A stretch of 64,000 nt of DNA from Corythucha ciliata (taxonomy: Eukaryota; Arthropoda; Insecta; Hemiptera; Tingidae): assembly GCA_038030265.1 (NCBI GenBank), contig JAWNBC010000095.1, positions 223,425 through 287,424 of the forward strand. The letters run 5' to 3'. Every line of letters begins with the position of its first letter. Within the stretch, counting starts at the first letter, position 1. Below are positions 55,885 to 64,000 of the stretch, piece by piece. The notes beneath the pieces were generated by a model. That model saw only the letters and a program-made list of their open reading frames with translations. It was not told where the DNA came from and made no database searches. The position numbers and the translations under genes are program-made.

Positions 55885-56167
55885 AAAAAACAAATCCTTC
55901 TGCTAGATCACAATAATTAATTACTCTCAAAACAATAGCCACATAATACCCCAGTCATTTTAATAACCAGTCATTTTAGTAACCAGCCTCAATCTTTGCA
56001 ATCTTTTAGAAAAACAAAGTAGGAGGGCTAATGACCTCAGCAGTCGATGCCCGGAAAAGGGGGGGTGGTTTTAGCCGGTAGTCTGCCATTCGGCAGGAGT
56101 CCGGCACTCTGTGCGTAAAGGCATTTCCACCTCCCTCTCCCCCCAAAAAAAAAAAAAAAAAAAAAAA

Positions 56168-56177
56168 AATTAACCAA
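56168..56177 (+). other. Target-site duplication, right copy (LINE)
   Basis: AATTAACCAA directly after the poly(A) tail, identical to 50056-50065. Confidence 0.85.
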
Positions 56178-57338
56178 TATCTTGTTTATGATACCCCATT
56201 ATTATATGCTCACAGTAATCGCTCCAATTTTACAATTAATGTCAAGCAAACTGCTCTCCTACAATTTAGTGCCAACGAAACGTTAATCAATGCTGAAACA
56301 ATTTATAAATATTATGAAACTTTCCCAATCTCTCTTGAAAACTTCCCAATGCATTCTACATTTTTAAACCTCAGTTTTGATGAAGTTCATAAATTAAACG
56401 TACTCATGACACCCCTTGAAGAACTAGAAGAAAACTACTCTACTTTTGACCATGTGCCAATCTTATACTCCTTTTGTATTCTGTCCCTTTGTATTATATT
56501 GCTTTTGCTAATTCTTAAATTCCAGCCCTTCAATTTCAATTGTCTAAAAGGAAAAGTAAATGAACCCATTAGTGGCCCATACACGGGCAGATAATTCTGG
56601 CAGATTTGATCGGCCGATATTTTCAACAGATACCGTTAACGATCTAGAGCAAACGATGAGATCGGTCGTCGCCCCTTAACGTACAAAAGTTATCTGCGAC
56701 CGATATCTGTTGCCTGATCAAATCTGCCCGTTAGTGGGGGCGCATCTGGCAGATTGAGATCTGTTGCGGAAAAAAATCTGACAGATTTCATTTATCGGTC
56801 GGGTTCGAAAGATATTTGAGATCGGTGACAGATATGGAGTTTTAAAAAAAATGGAGGGAGCAGAAAACTTTTTCACTTGAGAAATAATATAATTAAGATC
56901 AAAAGACATGAACGAACTGGAATAAAAGCAGTATTTAATTGTTTAGCCTGAATCATACATATGTTATTAAACACTGTATAGAACGGACAGATCAGACCGT
57001 TACGTTAAGGGGTGACGTTCGATTCAAAATCGGCAGATCTATCCCACAGATATCTCTCATGAGAAATTGGTAGTTTAGTGGGGAACCACAGACCACATCT
57101 GACGGATTTGAACTCCCACCGATATCGTTCGGCAGATATTTGTAGATCTGTCATCGTTTATTGCCCACTAACGAGCAAATTTTCACCACCGATATCTGTC
57201 AAAAACATGAAATCTGCCGCAGATATCTGCTCGTGTATGCCCACCTATTGAAGTAAACGAAACAATTGAAGTAAATTCGCCTGAAACTACTCATGCTCAA
57301 TCACCCCCAAAATTTTGTGTAACCAGTATATTTTGACA
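56169..57338 (+). pseudogene. env: env C-terminal part after the LINE, split by a MITE
   Basis: The env frame continues in the same phase after the LINE. The ectodomain tail has potential N-glycosylation sites (NRS, NFT, NET). A membrane segment of about 20 hydrophobic residues (SFCILSLCIILLLLILKF) is followed by a short cytoplasmic tail. The MITE at 56571 introduces a stop at 56592-56594. Beyond the MITE the tail codons continue in phase from 57243 to a TGA at 57336-57338. This end supplies the membrane anchor that is missing in the minus-strand element. Confidence 0.75.
56571..57242. mobile_element. 672-bp MITE in the env tail
   Basis: Ends AGTGGCCCATACACGGGCAG and CTGCTCGTGTATGCCC are inverted (CATACACG.GCAGAT shared). 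Flanks ACCCATT (56564-56570) and ACCTATT (57243-57249) look like a 7-bp target duplication with one mismatch. The host frame is Pro-Ile on both sides, which supports this. The inside is full of CAGATATCTG/ATCTGCC-type palindromes, some repeated, suggesting a nested or tandemly grown element. Confidence 0.7.
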
Positions 57339-57367
57339 TGTGGAACTGCCAAACTTATGGAGGGAGG

Positions 57368-57567
57368 AGTTATAGAGCAATAATCCCGTACTTCTATGTA
57401 ACCCTAGATCCCTGCGAAATGCAGACTCTTCAATTTTGTACTAGAATAAATAGTCTAGGAAAATAGAAAGACAGTCAGTCGATTGGTGTAACGCGTATAG
57501 ATAACTTGTGCGGAAAAATAAAATAAAGTTTTTTAAGAACCATTTTTGTCGTTCGGACCATTTAACT
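57368..57567 (+). repeat. 3' LTR of the plus-strand errantivirus-like element
   Basis: It begins AGTTATAGAGC right after the purine tract GGAGGGAGG and ends TTCGGACCATTTAACT, matching the end of the LTR at 19.36 kb. AATAAA signals lie at about 57443 and 57520. At 200 bp it is short for this group. The 5' partner is missing, so the right edge rests on similarity to the other element. Confidence 0.65.
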
Positions 57568-60097
57568 AGAGGACTACTTCACTCCTGCCTATCGTTATTT
57601 GTTGTTTATAGTAAACTGTTTGGAGAGTGCCTACTATTAATCTATGAGGAATTCGAATCATCTTCAGAAATAACTTGGTTGTTGGTTCAATTCATTGACT
57701 TTTAAGAAATGCCAATGCTGATCGTTAGAACTTGCTACGGGCTGAGAAAAGTTAGCACGATTCAAAGGTGGAAACAAGGAAAATAGTTAATTGTGAACAG
57801 AGAACGCCGCAAGAAATCTGGCAAAATTCAACGAAGTTATACGGTTTAACTTCTATGGCCTTTAGTCATCCAATCACAGTAATTCCCGAAGAAAAATGTC
57901 CCATTAAGAATGCAACGTTCTTAATTGATTTTTAATCAGCTAGATCCATTTTAAGACGCAAGCGAGGAACTAACTTGCCTCCCGAGCAATGTTTCTTCAA
58001 CTCCAGAACTTGGTCCGATTCAGACTGCTCAGGTAGCAGATTTCTTGCCCAAGAGTGTTGCTGATTCTCTTAAACACACTATGGCTGGACCGGGAAATAG
58101 CTCTTGATCTTTTCTTCATGCCATTACGATAGGGTGAGTACTACTGAGTAGTCAATTAAAACAGGGCTGGTCGCGTTCGCATCGAGGAAAGGGGGTTGTT
58201 CGGATTACCTAAAGCCCTTGTGTTGTGGAAATTGAGTATGGAGTCTCAAAATCACTCACAAAGATGAAATTATTTTATAATAGCGGCTAATATGATTCTT
58301 TTCTTTTTACAGATAATGCCTATTAGCGGAAGGAAAGCAGTCACCGATTTATTACGCGTCTTACGTTAGTACTTCTTGAAGCAATCATTCAGTTCATTTT
58401 TACGGAACGTCCCCCTCCGATTGCCGTTATGCCATAACGCGGCATGGCATTATGGGCCGAATGAGAGGAATGATTCCTATTGGTGAAAATTATTCAAGAC
58501 TGCCCGCGCAGTGGATTGGGCACGTGATTGAAAAAACAAAAGAACAATGCCAAACTAAAATAAAATTTTCCCAGCTGGCATGCAGTCTTTACTGTTAACG
58601 TATGTCTACAAATTTCTCATAAATTTCCCAATCTAGAACTAGAAACTTACAGTGTTCTTAGGCATAAATTGTTAATTATTTCTAGTTGGTTTCACATACG
58701 TATGAATTCGTGAAAAGTACAATATAATTTAATAACATTATCTCACTATATAAGCCCTGTGCACACGGAGACATTTATGCCTTGACACCTACTGAAGCTG
58801 GTGTTCAAAACGGCTAAAAAAAATAAAATTTGAAGTTTTAGGTTTGTTCGTTGTTGTGGTTAGTTCAAATAAAGAAATTATTTCTTTTTTGTGACCCCCA
58901 TTCTGAAGCCAATGGAGTTGCCGGTCTCCGCACGGCTTATATAGCCCGTTGGGAGGCACCACCAAGGAGGATAAAAAGATACATAAGAGGTTCAACAAAG
59001 GAGTGGGGGACGAGGACATAACAAGTGGCGCGGCGGGTTACAAGAGTCAACAACAGAAGTCATTAGCGCCTGCGCTTAGAACGCTTCCCCCTGGTCTCAT
59101 TCGGTTCTTTCAATCTTCCTCATTTTCAAGGGAAATGCAATAATTTCTTTGGGGAAAACTTGGACGTTTAATTATTTGATACATATGAATTATTAAATAG
59201 TCAAGTTTTCGCCCAAAAAAATATTGCTTCCTCTGAAAGAGACTGCCTTTACGTTTCCTAACGTATGGCTTTTCAAGGAAAAACAGATAACCATTATTTT
59301 AAAAAATTAGAGAAATTTATTTTTTTCAACAGAACTTAACGAAATTAAACAAATAGATGTATACCATTCAAAATACATATAGGCCGGATCGTAGAGCATT
59401 GTGATGGGGCTTATCCTGCAAAAGGTGACGCATCGCCATCGGTTTTTGATCCTGAACTGAATGGTGTATTTGGGAGCAGATCTCTTAGAGGTAACTGGCA
59501 GAATCCTCCTTCACTCCCGCATCCGGTCCCTAGCATTTACTTTTACTCAAATCAACTCAAAAATATAACACGCAGATTACATAATTACCAAAATTGGAGA
59601 GAAAAGCTCGTCCAAGGAATGGCCATGCAGTCGAATAATACTCGTCTCGAAGCTCAAGCTCAAACGAACATGTGAAATTGCGAATAAAAACGACTCTCTT
59701 GATTGCCTTATCGGTCAGTTCAAGTATCTTCTATCTCTCTCCTTTCCAGAGTCGGACCCCACCGTAGAGATTTTCAGCCAATCAGAAAGAAGGAGAGAAA
59801 TTCGACTTGACCGCTGCTGGTTCTTAGAGTCAGAACTGAATCACGAACCAAAAACCTATTAGAAAAAAATTCCCCCAAGTGTCTCTACCACCCAGCCTAT
59901 CGGTCAGACAGGGGTGGGCACCACCCACTGTCACTCACGTGGTTCCCCGGGAGTAGGGCATGGGCGGTCCTCCCATGCGCCGGCGTGTTGCGGGTGGTTC
60001 CCTTCCCCATTGGTCTCTGGGGGTGGATATGTGGTCCAGCGAAGTGTTTCTTTCACACTTGCCGAGATCGAGGGGGGGCGTTTAGTTACTCGATCTC
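57568..60097. other. Non-coding stretch
   Basis: No gene recognised in 2.5 kb. AAGCCCTGTGCACACGGAGA at 58752 is a dispersed-element end also seen at 20572. GT-rich and G-rich sequence lies at 59910-60080. Small open frames show no motif. Confidence 0.45.
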
Positions 60098-60381
60098 AAC
60101 TTATCCAACCGATCTTTACCTTTTTTGATTATCCCCGTTAGATTATCTTTAATGAACGGAACTGGAGCAATATTACTACCTTTTAAGGCCCATTTTACAC
60201 ATTCATACATTCAAATGCCATGGCTATCCGAAGCGCATCTTGGTGACAAATTTTGGCAAAAATTTTCATGCCTAGACATGAAAATCGTATTTTCATGACA
60301 GTTGCGAGTCATGAAAGCACGAGTCTTCACATCGAGTAGGATGAAAAACTTATTACTTTGCCGAGCGTCAGACCTAGCATT
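60098..60381 (-). pseudogene. Penelope-like fragment, linker region
   Basis: 60098-60208 is the same as 21539-21649 by eye and encodes the same basic linker on the minus strand (KWALKGSNIAPVPFIKDN). A 130-bp unrelated insertion (60211-60345) replaces a few bases. Similarity to 21672-21714 then resumes (AAAAACTTATTACTTTGC...CGTCAGACCTAGCATTAG) up to 60381. Confidence 0.65.
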
Positions 60382-60537
60382 AGTTATAACAACCGCCTTA
60401 AATTTACATATGAACTGGAAGTGGATGGTAAGATTTCCTTCCTGGACCTGTTACTAATTAGACAAAATAATCGGATTATAACAAATTGGTATCGAAAGCC
60501 TACTTTTTCGGGCAGATGTTTAAATTTCAAGTCTAAA
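60382..60537 (+). pseudogene. Penelope-like reverse transcriptase fragment, opposite strand
   Basis: On the plus strand the frame reads LKFTYELEVDGKISFLDLLL and NRIITNWYRKPTFSGRCLNF, which matches the FTxExE...FLDvl...YRKPT...NF block of Penelope-like reverse transcriptases. It is joined head-to-head with the minus-strand fragment at about 60381, so the locus is a rearranged remnant. A palindromic element begins right after it. Confidence 0.65.
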
Positions 60538-60680
60538 GGGGCCCACACACGGTCAAACATGCTTGACAAGCATGGTTTTATTAGTTTCGCTTGTCAAGCA
60601 TGTTTGACGTTTGATGCCGCACCCACACGGTCAAACTTGTCGTCAAGCTTCAACTTCAAACGTGCGCCCAAGCATCAGCA
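60537..60680. repeat. Small inverted-repeat element in the Penelope-like remnant
   Basis: GGGGCCCACACACGGTCAAA begins it. ACATGCTTGACAAGC and GCTTGTCAAGCATGT form a 15-bp hairpin around a 16-bp loop, and CCCACACGGTCAAAC recurs at about 60622. It is a MITE or two overlapping MITE ends. Confidence 0.5.
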
Positions 60681-61050
60681 GTGTTCAGTGTTCATTTGGC
60701 GTTCATATTTTTAAGCGGGAACTGCAGTGATGATTCCTCGACCCCCCTCCAATCATCCCTCGTCTACTACTCGGATACATTTTCTCGCCTTATTTCTGCA
60801 CCAATCCTGGTTTTTAAGGACTCGTTTTAATCTTTAGGAAATTCCGCATATGCAGTAGTTTTCCTTTTTTCAAATTTCATCCCAGAAGTTATTTTAAATT
60901 CGCCTTGAACTTTTACCTTCTAATGGGGAACTTGCACATTTTTCAAAAGTTGGTGTTTCTTAAAGAGGGCTCTTCCACAAGCCTATTGCTCACATTAAAC
61001 TTTGAAATCAATCAAGGATGCTTTTTTAACGAATTTTTAAAAATTTTGAG
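60681..61050. other. Non-coding stretch
   Basis: Nothing recognised beyond TGGGGAACTTGCA at 60923, a word shared with the dispersed repeats at 39.3 and 61.4 kb. Confidence 0.4.
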
Positions 61051-61262
61051 TGGGTGTTCGATTACGTAAAAACTTATTTATTGTAATGGATGATGTGGGG
61101 AAGAGGGGTTAGACGCGTTTACTGGAATGAAATTGTTCATGTTATTTGTAAACAAACAATTTTAGAGTTCCCTCAAATGCTTCACAAGTAAGGATTTACG
61201 TCATTTCCCCTCGCACCATCCATCCCCTCCTGAAGAACTTTGAACCTTTTTTAAAAATCTTA
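61051..61262. repeat. Dispersed repeat, copy B
   Basis: Same family and orientation as 6733-6945 (see that entry). It is followed by sequence inverted relative to 39.28-39.39 kb. Confidence 0.6.
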
Positions 61263-63202
61263 AAACGCACCAATCGGGCTGCAACTTCCGTTGTTATCCT
61301 TTAGTTCACGGATGGAATCACCGGCATGCTTTTCTTCCAAATCTGAGATTCATGCAAGTTCCCCATTTCACGTTTTTTTTTTCGACTTATTTGAAAAAAG
61401 GAGTGTACTCCATGTTAGAGTAGCCTTTGATCCCCATTTTAATTTTTCGAAAAAGTCAAGGTGGTGGGGGTGGTCCTTCCGGTGTGGAAGTGTAAAAATA
61501 GCGTTGAACTTCACTAGTTCATCTTAGCGCTCTAAAATTCGACTCAATAATTTAATGTATCGAAAACTCTGGGTTCCATTGAGATTTATCGAAAACTTTG
61601 ATGGGGGAGGGTGAAATGGGGGATGTAATTTCAAAAAAATCGCTTAAATTCACACGTTTAGGTATTATAAAATACGGCACAAAAATATAATATAACAAAG
61701 CCCTTGGAAAACTACCGAAACTTTTCGACATTTTTGAAGAGAGGGTGGTGAAAATAGAGGAAGAAGTTCGGCTTTATGAAACAAAAAAATAATGGTATCA
61801 AAATTATTACTTCTGGGACGGCTTAGGGCATCCGTATACATAATGAAATGCACTCTTTCCGACCGCCAGCTGCCGGAGCGATTTTTTTTTTTTTTTTTTT
61901 TTTTTTTTTCGAGGGGTGACCTCCTGGAACATTAAAAAAACTCGGAACAGTAAAACGTAATAAACGTACAATTTATGGTAAAAATGCTTAGCCTAGTACA
62001 AAAGGAGTCTTACGCTCTATACATACAGCTAGTGCATTAACCTAGTGAATTACTTAATGAAGAAGCTACACGAGACACATTTAAATTTCTTAGAACCTAC
62101 TCAGTTGAAATGAACACGACTACCTTTCCTTTTCTCTATTTTCCTTTTTTCTATTTTCCTTCTCTCTTCCCGAGGTCGCCGTCATTGACGGGTTCGAGGG
62201 ACTCGCATTTTTTTTTTTTCTCTCTCACTCTCTCTCTCTCTTTTATTTCCCTCTTCATCAGCTGTAAGCTGGTACACAATAGAACATTAAATGGGACTCC
62301 TCCATGTCTCTCATTCTCTTTTCTTTTCCTCAAAACATTCATTTTTTCCTTATGCCTCGTCAGGCCGCGACGGCCTGGTATTCATGAAAATTGTATCCGT
62401 CTTACTATACGCGAACCCTAGACTTCCCGGGGTTGTCACAAACTTTACCTATGTCTTATTTTACTACTCATATGCGACCAAATCTTTTAAACTCATTTAT
62501 TTACATACTAAATTCCTGTCCTAACTTAACTTACATCATGCCTATACTTGGAAGTTTTTACGTTAATCCCTTAATCTAAGGTTTTGGGGGTCCAATTCGA
62601 GTTGATTTTGGTTTTGCTTTTTTTTTCTTTTTTTTTTTTCTTTTTTTTTCTTCTTTTTTTTTCTCTCTTATTACTGCAGGGCAGGGCTTCCAGCTGGGTT
62701 GTTCATAAACAGGAGGGAGTAGAAATGTGAACATAGGGTGACAGGAGGGGGAGGGGGTAGAAATACGATAGTTGCTTGCTGGTCTTTTTTTTTCTTTCCT
62801 TCTTATTAAGTATTTATTTTTTCTCAGGGACAACGGGGTATATTGGAATTATTCTGAATTCATAGTTTTAGTTGAATCTGCTTTCTAAACTTCCTTTCGT
62901 ACCTGATCTAGTCCTGTAGAAACTGATGAATTTGCGATTTGCAATTTTTTCGTGCTCTCCGATCGTGGGAACGCTACTGTTAGTTTGTCCCCGTCAGTAA
63001 TTTGAGACGAGAAGTGGATAAAAATTTATTAAGCCCGATGACGATAGCGATGCCTATAATTGGGTTTATAAAAAAAAAATAACGTTCGTTTCATTGTTGA
63101 GTATTTTAAAACTTATTTCCGCCGGTCCGTTCTACATTTATCTGCTAACTAACAAAATCAAATTGAACTGCGATGCTTACGTCTAAAATGTTTATTCTAG
63201 GC
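61263..63202. other. Non-coding stretch with long homopolymers
   Basis: T tract of about 29 at 61880-61910 after a decayed end of the 44-kb MITE family (ATGAAATGCACT...). Long T/C tract at 62618-62665. No gene recognised. Confidence 0.5.
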
Positions 63203-63925
63203 TTATTTACAGCGAAGAGAATTAATTATTGAAACTATAGCGGTTCGCGGGTGGTATCTCTTGAGTCGACTTACTGTAGGGTGTCGTTGTATTTCCGACC
63301 CCTCTTCAACACTTCTACTACGCAATTTACTGGGGATAATTTCCGAATGATCTTGTACGGGCCAAAAAATCGGCAGAGCAGTTTTTCGCTCTTTCCCTTT
63401 TTTTCTTATAGGGGTGTATACCATGACCAAATCGTTTTTCTGAAAGTCGACATCTCGGTGTCGCTGATCGCATCTTTTTTTCATCTTTTCTTGCTGGGCG
63501 GTTATTCTTTCACGTGCTGTTTCGCGGAGGAGTCTAACTTTTTCGGTATACTCAAGAGTGGTTAGGTCCGGGGTTTCTCTGAAGGGATCTAGGGCCACGT
63601 CACCGGGCATAAGAGGTTGTTTACTCGTTGGGAATTCCCCCACTTCCCTCAGCCGTCCTAAACTGGTTCCCCTAAACAGAACCACAGGAGATGTCGATTT
63701 ATTGAACACGGTAATTTGGTAGGGCTCCCCCTCTAAATTTTGGGACTCAATTGTTAAATGCCTCGCTCCGGAAAATTTCGTATTTGGGGTAAACATAAGT
63801 TTTTTCCCTTTTAATTCAGTTTTCACGGGAATTTCAGACCAGGATAACGGTAGGATTGTGTAATGGTTGACGCACCTCGCCTCACCCTTCCCCTGCAATT
63901 CATCACTTACTATGATTTTATTCAA
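63203..63925 (-). pseudogene. Gypsy-type pol remnant with internal deletion
   Basis: The first about 100 residues look like the linker between protease and reverse transcriptase (ITVFNKSTSPVVLFRGTSLG RLREV-type end). The frame then passes directly into the C-terminal part of integrase (YTEKVRLLRETARERITAQQ...KRCDQRHRDV...KNDLVMVYTPIRKKG). Reverse transcriptase, RNase H and the integrase core are missing, so a large deletion joined the two. After KKGKERK the true frame shifts (FGPYK-type block is in another frame) and returns at SRLKRYHPR. It is a different gypsy family from those at 24 and 47 kb. Confidence 0.65.
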
Positions 63926-64000
63926 GTATTTTCCTCATTTCAGTGAATAACGCCCATGATTTGTTTGCAAATGGAAAACGCCATCACTCATTGGCGAAAC

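Larger units (their letters stand above)
50066..56168 (+). mobile_element. Full-length I-clade LINE (non-LTR retrotransposon)
   Basis: About 6.1 kb: GC-rich 5' UTR (50066-50641, starting with a C7 run), ORF1 (50642-52090), ORF2 (52118-55884 with one frameshift), a 3' UTR with a short tandem CCAGTCATTTTA repeat, and a poly(A) of about 25-30. Endonuclease, reverse transcriptase and RNase H domains plus CCHC fingers in ORF1 place it in the I superfamily. The LINE is richer in G+C than its surroundings. The clean junctions and target duplication show target-primed insertion in the same orientation as the host env. Confidence 0.9.
47246..57567 (+). mobile_element. 5'-truncated errantivirus-like element with nested LINE and MITE
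   Basis: Recognisable sequence begins inside RNase H (LADYDFDIKYVLGK...VADALSR) and runs through integrase and env to a purine tract (GGAGGGAGG) and a 3' LTR beginning AGTTATAG. The 5' LTR, gag, protease and reverse transcriptase are gone. A LINE (50066-56168) and a MITE (56571-57242) lie within env. It is related to but distinct from the minus-strand element at 12-19.7 kb. Confidence 0.85.

Noticed and set aside
57000..57250. CAGATATCTG-rich block considered as a transcription-factor array
   Set aside because: It is the inside of the MITE in the env tail; repeats are explained by that element.

Overview
This window is eukaryotic, repeat-rich genomic DNA, almost certainly from an arthropod and most likely an insect; I cannot name the species. 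The reasons are AT-rich sequence, short GT-AG introns (71-92 bp), insect-type endogenous retroviruses with envelope genes and a tRNA-Ser-like primer site, an I-clade LINE, a Mag/K02A2.6-like gypsy element, a Crypton recombinase, Penelope-like fragments, many foldback/MITE elements and a 500-N scaffold gap. No bacterial operon structure, CRISPR array, tRNA or rRNA gene was found.

Layout. 0-10.8 kb: mostly non-coding, with a SWIM zinc-finger exon (1.93-2.24 kb) that has a decayed inverted copy 0.4 kb away, several hairpin MITEs, a 0.4-kb minisatellite made of RFX X-box palindromes (7.2-7.6 kb) and one orphan exon (7.91-8.18 kb). 10.9-12.2 kb: an intact, intron-containing Crypton-type tyrosine recombinase gene. 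12.3-19.7 kb, minus strand: a decayed errantivirus-like element (LTR, primer site, gag, pol, env) whose pol is split by three MITEs and which has no 3' LTR. 19.8-20.3 kb: two C2H2 zinc-finger exons. 20.9-24.1 kb: Penelope-like 3' remnant, C-rich repeat, hAT transposase remnant, N gap and a Penelope-type tail with a hammerhead-like core.

24.4-38.4 kb: an intact 4.06-kb gypsy retrotransposon with identical 123-bp LTRs and a perfect 5-bp target duplication. Its 3' part plus about 0.69 kb of flanking DNA is repeated head-to-tail, giving five copies of a 2.32-kb unit, each with an open RNase H-integrase frame and an LTR. 38.4-47.2 kb: accessory DNA rich in foldbacks, including a 1.44-kb near-palindrome with 0.69-kb arms. 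47.2-57.6 kb: a second, 5'-truncated errantivirus-like element (integrase and env in one open frame, 3' LTR) with a full-length 6.1-kb I-clade LINE inserted in env and a 672-bp MITE inserted in the env tail. 57.6-64 kb: mostly anonymous DNA with rearranged Penelope-like fragments and a deleted gypsy pol remnant at the right end.

How the genes relate: nearly all recognisable coding sequence belongs to mobile elements. The nesting gives a relative order: the errantivirus-like elements came first, MITEs and the LINE landed in them, and the gypsy copy at 24.4 kb and its tandem array look youngest. Host-gene candidates are limited to the SWIM exon, the orphan exon, the C2H2 exons and possibly the Crypton-derived gene.
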